DNA of 64,000 nt, taken from NCBI GenBank assembly GCA_004799545.1, contig SSMU01000015.1, forward strand, positions 39,357 through 103,356, read 5' to 3'. Below are positions 25,061-33,165 of the stretch, piece by piece. Each line of letters begins with the position of its first letter. The first letter of the stretch is position 1. The notes below the pieces were generated by a model. The model saw only the letters and a program-made list of their open reading frames with translations. It ran no database searches and had not been told where the DNA came from. This stretch comes from Phenylobacterium sp. (GTDB lineage Bacteria; Pseudomonadota; Alphaproteobacteria; Caulobacterales; Caulobacteraceae). A program made the position numbers and the translations under genes.

Positions 25061-27946
25061 GTGCCCTATTTCAACTACCTCGGCGACCCGATGCCCGAAA
25101 GCGCGTCGCCCACGAACAATGTCTATGGCACCTCGGCCGGGGGCGAGACCCTGACCGCGCCGGCCGGTCCGTCGAGCGTCGATTCCAACGGCGGGGTCGG
25201 CGACGTGATGATCGGCTCCAACGGCGACAACATCTTCTATGTGAAGGACCCGTCGGACACCATCCAGGTGGATGCGGGCCTGAGCGGCGTGAAGACGGCG
25301 GTGGCCTTCACCTCGTTCGCGCTTCCGGCCAACGTCCAGAACCTCACCTCCTCGGGCGCCAACAACTACGCCGAGGGCAACTCCCTCGATAACCTGATCA
25401 TCACCGGCAACGACAACGAGACCGTCTACGGCGGGCCCGGCAACGACGTGCTGGTGGGCGGCGCCGGCGCCGACACCTTCATGGAGAAGGTGGGCGAGGG
25501 CAGCGACGTCATCTACGGCTGGAACCCCCACGACCAGGTGCAGCTGATCGGCACCAGCTTCCAGACCTTCGCCGATGTGCAGGCGGCGATGAAGCAGGTG
25601 GGCAATGACGTCGTCCTGCAGCTCGACCCCACCGAGACCCTGACCTTCCGGGGCGTGACCCCGGCGTCGTTCACCGCCTCGCAGATGCTGCTGCCGCTGG
25701 ACCGCTCGAAGCTCGGGGCGATGACCTTCGACGACGAGTTCAACAGCTTCCAGAAGTATAACTTCTCCACCGGGACCGGGCTCTGGCAGACCGACTTCGG
25801 CTACGACCCGCACAATCCCGGCAACTACACCCTGCTGCAGAACGGCGAGCAGGAGCGCTATGTCGACAGCAATTTCCAGGGCACCGCCGACCACGCCCTG
25901 GGGCTGAGCCCGTTCTCCGACGCGAACGGCGTGCTCACCATCACCGCCAGCCAGATCCCCGGCGATGAGCAGGGCGCGGCCTTTGGCGGCCAGTACGCGT
26001 CGGGCATGATCGATACCCGCGGCATCTTCGAGCAGAAGTACGGCTACTTCGAGATCCGCATGGCGATCCCGACCGGGGCCACGGGCGCCTGGCCCGCCTT
26101 CTGGCTGGCGCCGGATCCCAACACCTCCGGCGTCGAGGCCGACATCACCGAGAACACCGCCGCCCAGTCCAACCTGGACTTCGTGCGCGGCTACGGCGGA
26201 GCCGGCAATGCGGCGGCCTTCTCCAACGTGCTCAAGACCGGCGACCTCACCGGCTTCCACACCTACGGCATGCTGTGGACCCCCACCACGGTGACCTTCT
26301 ACTACGACGACCAGGCGGTGTTCACCGCGCCCACCCCCACCACCTGGACCGATCCGATGTACCTGATCGCCAACCTGGCGGTGGGCGGGTTCGGCGGCAA
26401 TCCGGACCCCAGCAAGTTCCCGGCCCAGATGGAGATCGACTACATCCACGTCTACGGCCTGCCGGACGGGTCGAGCACGGTGGAGAACCTCACCCCGCTG
26501 GCCCCTGGCGGCACGCTGAAGCTGAACGGGACTGTCGTGGCCGGCGAGCCGGCGCTCAGCCCGCAGACCTTCGCCGACGACGGCACGGCGGTCTCCACCC
26601 GCCAGGTGGTCCACCTCTCCACCGATCCGGCCGACGCCTCCCAGGCCGAGATCACCGCGGCCGGGGCCAAGGCGCTGTTGATCTGGGACCAGGGCGGCGC
26701 CGTGCAGGCGGCCTACAAGGATGGCGCGACGATCGGCGCGGGGACCACGCTCGCGGTCGGCACCATCGCCAGCCTGCAGATGTCCGGCGCCTTCCTCTCC
26801 GACGGCAAGGTGCTGCTCACCTGGGTGCAGACCGATAGCGGGACCCAGGACGTCTGGGCCGACGTGATCGATCCTTCGACCATGACCATCACCCGCCAGG
26901 AGCTGGGCGCGGGGACTGGCGGCGTCCATGCGGTCGCCACCGCCCACGGCGGCTTCGCGGTCTCCTGGACCAACGGCGCCGAGACCGACGCCCGCGGCTA
27001 CGACGGCTACGGCTACTACGGCGACGTGGTGGCCACCCAGGGCCAGGTGGCAGGCACGGATCAAGCCGGCGACGTGGTGGTCAGCTGGTCCGACAACTCA
27101 GGCCAGCACTCCCAGCTCTACGACGTGCTCGCCGATCCCTTCAACGACCACACCACCGCGGCCAGCCCTCCGCCGCCGCCGGTGAGCCCGCCTCCGATGA
27201 GCCCACCGCCTCCCCCACCGCCCCCGCCGCCTCCGCCGCCTCCGGTCTCACCGCCGCCAGTGTCGCCGCCGCCCCCACCTGCGAGCCCGCCGCCGCCTCC
27301 GGCCGGCCAGGGCACGGACCCCAATGAGGCGCTGCAGGCCAGCGCCGGCCACACCACCCTCAATGGTGGGGCGGGCGAGGACACCATCACCGGCTGGGGC
27401 GGGGCCAGCTACCTGCGCGGCAACGACGGCAACGATTCCATGCAGGGCGGCTCCGGCTTCGACGACATCAACGGCAACCACGGCGACGACACGGTCGATG
27501 GCGGCTCCGGCGGCAACGACTGGCTGGTCGGCGGCCAGGGCAACGACCTGATCACCGCTCATGCCGGGAACAACATCCTCTACGGCAACCTGGGCAACGA
27601 CACCCTCTACGGCGGCAGCGGGTCGGACATCCTGCGCGGCGGCCAGGGCGATGACGTCATCCACGCCGGCTCCGGGACCGAATGGATCTCCGGCGACCGC
27701 GGCAATGACACCATCTACGGCGGCAGCGGCGCCGATACCTTCCACACCTTCACCGGCGTGGGGATCGACCAGGTGATCGGCTTCAACGCCGCCAAGGGCG
27801 ACCACGTGCAGGTCGACGTCGGCACGACCTACACGCTCTCGCAATCGGGCGCCGACACCTTGATCAACATGGGGAACGGCGACGAGATGATCCTGAAGAA
27901 CGTGCAGCTCTCCACCTTGCCGACCGGCTGGATCTTCACCCTCTGA
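25061..27946 (+). CDS. RTX-type secreted GH16 endoglycanase (ExsH-like)
   Basis: A 961-residue protein. The start is a GTG at 25061 with GAAGGA about 10 bases upstream. No signal peptide is present. Residues about 115-155 hold a few RTX nonapeptides (YGGPGNDVLVGGAGADTF). A GH16 domain spans about 221-462, with catalytic E359-x-D361-x-x-E364 (EADITENT) after FWLAP. Residues about 465-700 form an unassigned beta-rich region with repeating V-x-W strands. Then comes a proline linker (about 700-747) and roughly 14 RTX nonapeptides (about 755-925) ending in a typical type I secretion tail. By family it would cut beta-glucan-like polysaccharide outside the cell after export by a type I system, which is not in the window. 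It is flanked by polysaccharide genes. Confidence 0.88.
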   Translation: MPYFNYLGDPMPESASPTNNVYGTSAGGETLTAPAGPSSVDSNGGVGDVMIGSNGDNIFYVKDPSDTIQVDAGLSGVKTAVAFTSFALPANVQNLTSSGANNYAEGNSLDNLIITGNDNETVYGGPGNDVLVGGAGADTFMEKVGEGSDVIYGWNPHDQVQLIGTSFQTFADVQAAMKQVGNDVVLQLDPTETLTFRGVTPASFTASQMLLPLDRSKLGAMTFDDEFNSFQKYNFSTGTGLWQTDFGYDPHNPGNYTLLQNGEQERYVDSNFQGTADHALGLSPFSDANGVLTITASQIPGDEQGAAFGGQYASGMIDTRGIFEQKYGYFEIRMAIPTGATGAWPAFWLAPDPNTSGVEADITENTAAQSNLDFVRGYGGAGNAAAFSNVLKTGDLTGFHTYGMLWTPTTVTFYYDDQAVFTAPTPTTWTDPMYLIANLAVGGFGGNPDPSKFPAQMEIDYIHVYGLPDGSSTVENLTPLAPGGTLKLNGTVVAGEPALSPQTFADDGTAVSTRQVVHLSTDPADASQAEITAAGAKALLIWDQGGAVQAAYKDGATIGAGTTLAVGTIASLQMSGAFLSDGKVLLTWVQTDSGTQDVWADVIDPSTMTITRQELGAGTGGVHAVATAHGGFAVSWTNGAETDARGYDGYGYYGDVVATQGQVAGTDQAGDVVVSWSDNSGQHSQLYDVLADPFNDHTTAASPPPPPVSPPPMSPPPPPPPPPPPPPPVSPPPVSPPPPPASPPPPPAGQGTDPNEALQASAGHTTLNGGAGEDTITGWGGASYLRGNDGNDSMQGGSGFDDINGNHGDDTVDGGSGGNDWLVGGQGNDLITAHAGNNILYGNLGNDTLYGGSGSDILRGGQGDDVIHAGSGTEWISGDRGNDTIYGGSGADTFHTFTGVGIDQVIGFNAAKGDHVQVDVGTTYTLSQSGADTLINMGNGDEMILKNVQLSTLPTGWIFTL

Positions 27947-28009
27947 GGCGGAACCAGACGGGCCACCCAGCCATTCCGCCGCACGGTGAAGGTTGAGACG
28001 GGCGGCGAG

Positions 28010-28900
28010 ATGACAAACGTGGATGTGGGCGTCTGCACCTTCCGCCGCCCGGCGGTGGTGGAGACGCTCGCCTCGCTGGCGCGCCAGGCCTTGCCGCCGG
28101 GCGTCACCCTGCGCGCTATCGTCGCCGACAACGACGAGCAGCCGAGCGCCGAAGCCGCCGTGCGCGCCGCGGCGGCCGAGCACGGGCTGGACGTCACCTA
28201 CGTCCACGCCCCGGCCCGCAACATCTCCCTGGCCCGCAACGCCTGCCTCGACGCCGCCACGGCCGACTGGTTCGCCTTCATCGACGACGATGAGACGGCC
28301 ACGCCCGGCTGGCTGGCGGCCCTGCTGGCCGAGGCCGGGCGCGGCGGCTGGGACGCGGTGCTAGGTCCGGTGAAGGCGGTCTATGGCGAGGCCGCGCCGC
28401 GCTGGATCGCCGACGGCGACTTCCACTCCACAGCCCCGGTGGAGACGGCGGGGCGGATCCTCAAGGGCTACGCCGGCAACGTGCTGATGCGGCGCAGCGC
28501 CGTGGTGCGGGGCCTGCGCTTCGACACCGCGCTCGGCCGCCAGGGCGGCGAGGACGACGACTTCTTCTACCGCCTCACCGACGCCGGCGGGACCATCGGC
28601 TTCGCGCCCGAAGCCCTCGCCTACGAGCCGGTGCCGGCCGGCCGCGCCTGCCTCCCCTGGCTGCTGAAGCGCAGCTTCCGCACCGGCCAGACGCACGGCG
28701 CACGGCTGTCGCAACACCACCACGGCCCGGCCCGCCTCGCCCAGCTCAGCCTGGCGGCGGCCAAGGGCGGCGCCTGCCTGGCCGGAGCGGCGGCCAATGC
28801 GCTCTCGCCCAGGGCCCGCGGCCGCTGGCTGGTGCGCGGATCGCTGCACGCCGGCGCCGCCGCGCGCCTCGCCGGCCTGCGCGAGCTCCAGCTCTACTGA
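28010..28900 (+). CDS. Family 2 glycosyltransferase, ExoM-like
   Basis: A 296-residue GT2 enzyme. The opening VDVGVCTFRRPAVVETLASL, the block VHAPARNISLARNACLDAA and the catalytic FIDDDE resemble ExoM of succinoglycan synthesis. A later GGEDDDFFYRL supplies the ED motif of inverting GT2 enzymes. I start at the ATG at 28010 with GGCGAG ahead; a GTG at 27986 gives eight more residues. It is the first gene of a plus-strand series leading into export and polymerisation genes. Confidence 0.83.
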   Translation: MTNVDVGVCTFRRPAVVETLASLARQALPPGVTLRAIVADNDEQPSAEAAVRAAAAEHGLDVTYVHAPARNISLARNACLDAATADWFAFIDDDETATPGWLAALLAEAGRGGWDAVLGPVKAVYGEAAPRWIADGDFHSTAPVETAGRILKGYAGNVLMRRSAVVRGLRFDTALGRQGGEDDDFFYRLTDAGGTIGFAPEALAYEPVPAGRACLPWLLKRSFRTGQTHGARLSQHHHGPARLAQLSLAAAKGGACLAGAAANALSPRARGRWLVRGSLHAGAAARLAGLRELQLY

Positions 28901-29018
28901 GCGCCCGCGGAATCTTCTTCACCAACAAGCGGAACAGGCCGGGCGCCATCGGGGTTCTTGGCTGCGCGGCGGTCCACCGTCGCAATCGTTTGGTCGCGAT
29001 TCCGGAGACATTCACATC

Positions 29019-29705
29019 ATGCGCAGGCGCTCGTCCTCGCTCGCCGCCGCGGCGTTCCTTGCGCTCGCGGCTTCCCCAGCGCTCGCCGCCACGGCGTCCC
29101 TGCCGCCGCCCGACGCCACAGTGCACATGCAACCCGGCGCCCGGGAATATCGCATCGGCCCGGCCGACAGCATCGACATCAACGTGTCTCAGCTTCCGGA
29201 GCTGACCAAGACCGTCCAGGTCGGCGCCAGCGGCCAGATCCTGCTGCCGCTGATCGGCATGGTGCAGGCCTCGGGCCGCACCCCCGAGGAGCTGTCTGAC
29301 GACATCGCCACGGCGCTGAAGAAGAAATACATGAAGGACCCGATCGTCGTGGTCGCCGTGAAGGACGCCCAGGGCGACAAGATCACGGTGGACGGCGCGG
29401 TCACCAAGCCCGGCGTCTATCCGCTGGCCGGTCCCACCACCCTGCTGCAAGCTGTGGCGCTCGCCTCGGGCCCCGACCCCAAGCTCGCCAATCCCAAGCG
29501 CGTCGCCATCTTCCGCACCGTCGGCGGTCAGCGGCGCAGCGCCTTCTACGACCTCACCCAGATCCGCATGGGCCGCGCCGAAGACCCGGTGATCTACGGC
29601 AACGACATCGTCGTGGTCGACCAGTCGGGCGCCAAGTCGTTCATGCAGAACTTCTCGGGCGGCTCGTTCATCGGCCTGCTCGGCCTCCTGGTTCACCCCT
29701 ACTGA
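29019..29705 (+). CDS. Polysaccharide export outer-membrane protein (Wza/ExoF-type)
   Basis: A 228-residue exported protein with a cleavable signal peptide (about 1-23, ending ASPALA). A poly_export domain follows (YRIGPADSIDINVSQLPELTKTV, about 42-120), then a SLBB-like strand set (ITVDGAVTKPGVYPLAGPTTLLQAVALASG). No lipobox Cys is present, unlike Wza, so it is closer to the short ExoF/GumB kind. It would form or gate the outer-membrane channel. The start has CCGGAGAC 11 bases ahead. It is followed by a 230-base gap and the polymerisation kinase. Confidence 0.85.
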   Translation: MRRRSSSLAAAAFLALAASPALAATASLPPPDATVHMQPGAREYRIGPADSIDINVSQLPELTKTVQVGASGQILLPLIGMVQASGRTPEELSDDIATALKKKYMKDPIVVVAVKDAQGDKITVDGAVTKPGVYPLAGPTTLLQAVALASGPDPKLANPKRVAIFRTVGGQRRSAFYDLTQIRMGRAEDPVIYGNDIVVVDQSGAKSFMQNFSGGSFIGLLGLLVHPY

Positions 29706-29935
29706 CGCCGGTGCGGCGCCGCATCCACTCCCCCTTCCCGAGCGCGCCTTCGCGAGGAACCGCCCAGGGCGCTCGGGGTTATTGGCCAAGCTAGCTTTTT
29801 TCCGAACTGGGCGGGGCCTTCGGCCCGAGACATTGGGATCGCGCGACGGCGTCCGGAAGCGGGCGCGGCGGGCCGGTTCCACCGGAGCTTCCCGGCGACC
29901 TCGCCCCGACAAGATGGTCCGAACGCAGGTCTCAC
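29706..29935 (+). other. 230-base intergenic gap with inverted repeat and T-run
   Basis: This gap divides the export-protein gene from the kinase gene. An inverted repeat pairs 29737-29745 (CCCGAGCGC) with 29769-29777 (GCGCTCGGG) over a 23-base loop. Further on a palindrome AAGCTAGCTT runs into a T6 tract ending at 29801. The T-run is about 18 bases beyond the stem, so this is not a canonical intrinsic terminator. It may mark a transcript end or a promoter. No gene is seen in it. Confidence 0.3.
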
Positions 29936-32149
29936 ATGAACAGTCTGATCCCGATCTCGCATGAGCTGCCCGCCCACCCGGGACAGGCCTTCCGACCGAT
30001 CGAGCCGGAGCGCATGCACCTGCGCCAGCTGTTCGGGATCCTGATGCAGCGGGCCCCGCTGGCGCTGGGCATCGCCGCCGCGGTCTTCGTCGTGGTGCTG
30101 GCCGCCTTCGCCATGAAGACGCCGACCTATTCGGCCTCCGGCTCGGTGGTGATCGATCCCAAGGGCGCCAACCTAGCGCGGCCGGAGCAGCCGCAGTCCT
30201 GGGGCGCCCCGCCCGACACCAGCGCCGTCGACACCCAGGTGGAGATCCTGCGCTCCCAGGCCCTGGCCGAACGCGTCGTCCGCCGGCTGAAGCTCTACAA
30301 CGACCCGGAATTCAACGGCGCGCAGGCGCCCGGCTTCTTCGGCCTGGTGCCCGGCAAGCCGCCGATCACCAATCCCGACCCGCGCCTGATTTCGCGCGTC
30401 GCGGGCGGCCTGCTGAGCCACGTCTGGATCCGCCGCGCGGGTCTGACCTACGTCGTCTACGTCGGCGTCTCCTCGACCTCGCCGAAGAAGGCCGCGGCGA
30501 TCACCAACGCCTACATGGACGAGTATCTGCAGAAGCAGCTCGACGACAAGATCGCCCTGGTCACCCGCGCCAACGCCGACCTGGGCCAGAGCCTGGAGAA
30601 GATGCGCCAGGACGCCGAGGCCGCCGAGGCCCGCGTGCAGGAATACAAGAACGCCCACGGCCTGCTCAGCGCAGAAGGCGCGACCATGGCCGAGCAGGAG
30701 GTCTCCACCCTCAACGTGCAGATCGCCGCGGCCAAGGCCGAAGCGGCCGAGAAGCAGGCCCGCCTGCTGGCCGCCCAGGCCCAGCTGCGCTCGGGCAGCG
30801 GCGGCGCCGACGTCGGCGCGGCCCTGGGCTCCGACACCATCAAGGAGCTGCGCAAGCAGGAAGCCGAGCTGTCGGTGAAGCTCGCCCAGCTGAAGACCGA
30901 CTTCACCGACGACTATCCGGAAGTGAAGCGCACCTCGAACCAGCTGAAGGACGTCCGTTCCGAGATCCAGCAGGAGCTCAACCGGATCATGTCCAACCTG
31001 AAGGCCGAGGCCAGCGCCGCCGCCGGCCGCGAGTCCTCCCTGCTCGGCAGCCGTGGCCAGGCGGCCGGCGGCCTGTCATCCAACAACGCCGCCATGGTCG
31101 GCCTGGTCGGCCTGCAGCAGCGCGCCGACGCGGCCAAGGCGATCTACGACGCCTACCTGACGCGGGCCAAGCAGGTGGCCGCCGAGGGCAGCCTCCAGCA
31201 GGCCGACGCCTCGATCAACTCGCAGGCTTCGATCCCCACCGCCCCCTCCGCGCCGAACATGAAGCTGGGCGCCGCCCTGGCCATGCTCGCGGGCCTGCTG
31301 GCCGGCGGCGCCTCGGTGATCATCGCCGAGTTCTGGGACAAGCACCTGCGCTCGCGGCTCGACGTCGAGCGTGAGCTGGGCGTGCCGTTCGCCGGTGTCC
31401 TGCCCGACTTCCGCTCGGTGAAGCCCAAGGGCCTGCGCGGTCCGGAAGCCGAGCCCCAGGAGTATCTGGTCAACCACCCGTTCTCCGGCTTCGCCGAGGC
31501 GTTCCGCAACCTCCGCGCCTTCCTGGTGGTCGCCACCCAGGGCGAGGACGCCAAGCTGATCGCCATCACCTCGGCGGTGCCGCGGGAGGGCAAGAGCCTG
31601 ACCTCCTTCTGCCTGGCGCGGACCCTGGCGCTGAGCGGCGCGCGGGTGGTGCTGGTCGACTGCGACCTGCGCCAGCGCGGGGTGACCAAGATCCTCGGCC
31701 CCCGCGACGTGGGCCTGGTGGAAGTGGTGCAGGACAAGGTGCCGCTCGCCGAGGCCCTGGTGCACGACCCTAAGAGCAACATGTGGGTCCTGCCGGCGGC
31801 CGGGAAGTCGATCCCTTACGACCTGTTCTCCAACCCGGACACCGACGAGGTGCTGCGCGACCTGGCCAACCGGTTCGACTACGTGATCCTCGACGCCCCG
31901 CCGATCCTCGGCGTCGCCGACGCCCGGATCCTGGCCGGCAAGGCCGACCGCGTTCTCTACCTTGTGCAGTGGAACAAGACCCCGCTGCGCGCCGCCCAGT
32001 CGGCCGTCGACCTGCTGCACGAATGCGGAGCCAACGTGGTCGGGGCGCTGCTGACCAAGGTCAACGTCAAGGGCCAGGCCCGCTACGGCTACGGCGACAG
32101 CAGCGACTACTACGGCTACTTCAAGAACTACTACATCGCGGCGGCTTGA
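29936..32149 (+). CDS. Polysaccharide co-polymerase with bacterial tyrosine autokinase domain (Wzc/ExoP-type)
   Basis: A 737-residue inner-membrane protein. A Wzz domain has a first membrane segment at about 43-60, a long periplasmic coiled-coil region (about 195-350) and a second segment near 442-462. The cytoplasmic kinase has Walker A AVPREGKS (residues 547-554), Walker A' VVLVDCDLR and Walker B YVILDAPP. The C-terminus carries seven tyrosines in 17 residues (YGYGDSSDYYGYFKNYY), the usual autophosphorylation cluster. Such proteins control chain length and couple the Wzy polymerase to the outer-membrane channel. The GH16 lipoprotein, polymerase and flippase genes follow. Confidence 0.92.
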   Translation: MNSLIPISHELPAHPGQAFRPIEPERMHLRQLFGILMQRAPLALGIAAAVFVVVLAAFAMKTPTYSASGSVVIDPKGANLARPEQPQSWGAPPDTSAVDTQVEILRSQALAERVVRRLKLYNDPEFNGAQAPGFFGLVPGKPPITNPDPRLISRVAGGLLSHVWIRRAGLTYVVYVGVSSTSPKKAAAITNAYMDEYLQKQLDDKIALVTRANADLGQSLEKMRQDAEAAEARVQEYKNAHGLLSAEGATMAEQEVSTLNVQIAAAKAEAAEKQARLLAAQAQLRSGSGGADVGAALGSDTIKELRKQEAELSVKLAQLKTDFTDDYPEVKRTSNQLKDVRSEIQQELNRIMSNLKAEASAAAGRESSLLGSRGQAAGGLSSNNAAMVGLVGLQQRADAAKAIYDAYLTRAKQVAAEGSLQQADASINSQASIPTAPSAPNMKLGAALAMLAGLLAGGASVIIAEFWDKHLRSRLDVERELGVPFAGVLPDFRSVKPKGLRGPEAEPQEYLVNHPFSGFAEAFRNLRAFLVVATQGEDAKLIAITSAVPREGKSLTSFCLARTLALSGARVVLVDCDLRQRGVTKILGPRDVGLVEVVQDKVPLAEALVHDPKSNMWVLPAAGKSIPYDLFSNPDTDEVLRDLANRFDYVILDAPPILGVADARILAGKADRVLYLVQWNKTPLRAAQSAVDLLHECGANVVGALLTKVNVKGQARYGYGDSSDYYGYFKNYYIAAA

Positions 32150-32166
32150 GGCGGGCGGGGGGATCG

Positions 32167-33165
32167 ATGATGCCCGCCGTTCGCACCAGACCCTTCCTGG
32201 TTCAGGTGGACTCACCTGAACCAGATAAGAAGGGTCTGTCTTCAGCTTGGAGCGCGTCGGGCGGCGAAACCGGCATCCACTTTCGCCTGACGCGCTCTAG
32301 GCGCCGGGGCCGAGGTCATGGCGCCAAGCTCGCCGCCGCGGCCCTGGCCCTCAGCCTCGCCGCCTGCCTGAAGGCCGGGCCGCCGGCCTCGGCGGCCACC
32401 CCGCCGCTGGCCAGGGCCCCCGACGGCCGGTCGTTGGCGGTCACCTTCGACGATGAGTTCGACAGCTTCCGCCGCTTCCACGACGGCAAGGGCGTCTGGC
32501 GCACCACCTATCGCGATGGCCAGGCGGCCGACGAGTTCGACATCCGCACGCTGAAGAACAACAAGGAGGTCGAGCTCTACGTCGACCCCGACTTCCAGCA
32601 CCTCGGCCTCGACCCGTTCCGCATCCGGGACGGCATGCTCGAGATCACCGCCGACCGGCCGCCGGAAAAAGCCCGCGGCGCCCTGCGCGGCTACCAGTAC
32701 GTCTCCGGCGTGATCACCACCCAGCCATCGTTCTCGCAGACCTACGGCTACTTCGAGATGCGCGCCAAACTGCCGGCCGGCAAGGGCGTGTGGCCGGCCT
32801 TCTGGCTGGTCCGCCAGGACCTCTCCTGGCCGCCGGAAGTCGACATCATGGAGAGCATCGGCGACCCGTCGGAATACTACGCCACCCTGCACTCCAACGA
32901 CGCCAAGGACGGCGGGACGAAGGTCCCGATCGACCGCGATGGCTTCCACGTCTTCGCGGTGAGCTGGGACGCCCAGCAGCTGGTCTGGTTCGTCGATGGC
33001 CGCGAGGTGAAGCGCCTGCCGACCCCGCCCGACATGCACAAGCCCATGTACATCATCGCCAACCTCGCCTTGGGCGGCGATTGGGCCGGCTATCCCGACG
33101 CCGGCACGCCGTTCCCGGCCACCCTCCGCATCGATTACATCCGCGCCTACAGGTTCGCCCAATGA
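32167..33165 (+). CDS. GH16 endoglycanase lipoprotein (ExoK-like)
   Basis: A GH16 beta-glucanase. From ATG 32167 (CGGGGGGATCG ahead) it has 332 residues. The GH16 domain runs from about residue 89 (VTFDDEFDSF) to the end (RIDYIRAYRF), with the catalytic set E-V-D-I-M-E after FWLV. An export signal with a lipobox (ALSLAAC, Cys at residue 67) lies far from the start. The first ~50 residues are encoded by a long hairpin and a palindromic repeat, and no usable start codon lies in frame between these repeats and the signal. So either the signal sits internally or the true start is non-standard. It would trim the exopolysaccharide. Its stop overlaps the polymerase start by ATGA. Confidence 0.8.
   Translation: MMPAVRTRPFLVQVDSPEPDKKGLSSAWSASGGETGIHFRLTRSRRRGRGHGAKLAAAALALSLAACLKAGPPASAATPPLARAPDGRSLAVTFDDEFDSFRRFHDGKGVWRTTYRDGQAADEFDIRTLKNNKEVELYVDPDFQHLGLDPFRIRDGMLEITADRPPEKARGALRGYQYVSGVITTQPSFSQTYGYFEMRAKLPAGKGVWPAFWLVRQDLSWPPEVDIMESIGDPSEYYATLHSNDAKDGGTKVPIDRDGFHVFAVSWDAQQLVWFVDGREVKRLPTPPDMHKPMYIIANLALGGDWAGYPDAGTPFPATLRIDYIRAYRFAQ
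32187..32238. repeat. Long hairpin (22 paired bases) after the GH16 start codon
   Basis: An inner 12-base stem (CTGGTTCAGGTG at 32197-32208 with CACCTGAACCAG at 32213-32224) closes on a GACT loop. It continues directly into an outer 10-base stem (CAGACCCTTC at 32187-32196 with GAAGGGTCTG at 32229-32238), broken only by ATAA on the right side. It lies 37 bases after the kinase stop and 20 bases after the GH16 ATG. It could end or slow transcription, or hinder translation. No T-run follows. Confidence 0.8.
32250..32297. repeat. Palindromic intergenic-type repeat
   Basis: GAGCGCGTCGGGCG (32250-32263) pairs with CGCCTGACGCGCTC (32284-32297), 13 of 14 positions plus one G-T pair, over a 20-base centre. 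The arms and the central CCGGCATCCACTTT resemble dispersed palindromic repeats I recall between genes in alphaproteobacterial genomes. That comparison is from memory. Here the repeat lies in the reading frame of the GH16 lipoprotein gene. I saw no second copy in this window. Confidence 0.65.

Noticed and set aside
24911..27064. Long minus-strand open frame through the RTX glycanase gene
   Set aside because: Only the last 60 codons (24728-24910) look like a protein. The remainder is antisense of GH16 and RTX sequence.
27160..27300. CCG/CCT-rich direct repeat
   Set aside because: It encodes the proline linker of the RTX glycanase and needs no separate explanation as a mobile or regulatory repeat.
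27350..27760. Regularly spaced GGC-rich repeats that might look like a tandem array
   Set aside because: The period of 27 bases is the RTX nonapeptide in frame. No spacers of CRISPR type are present.
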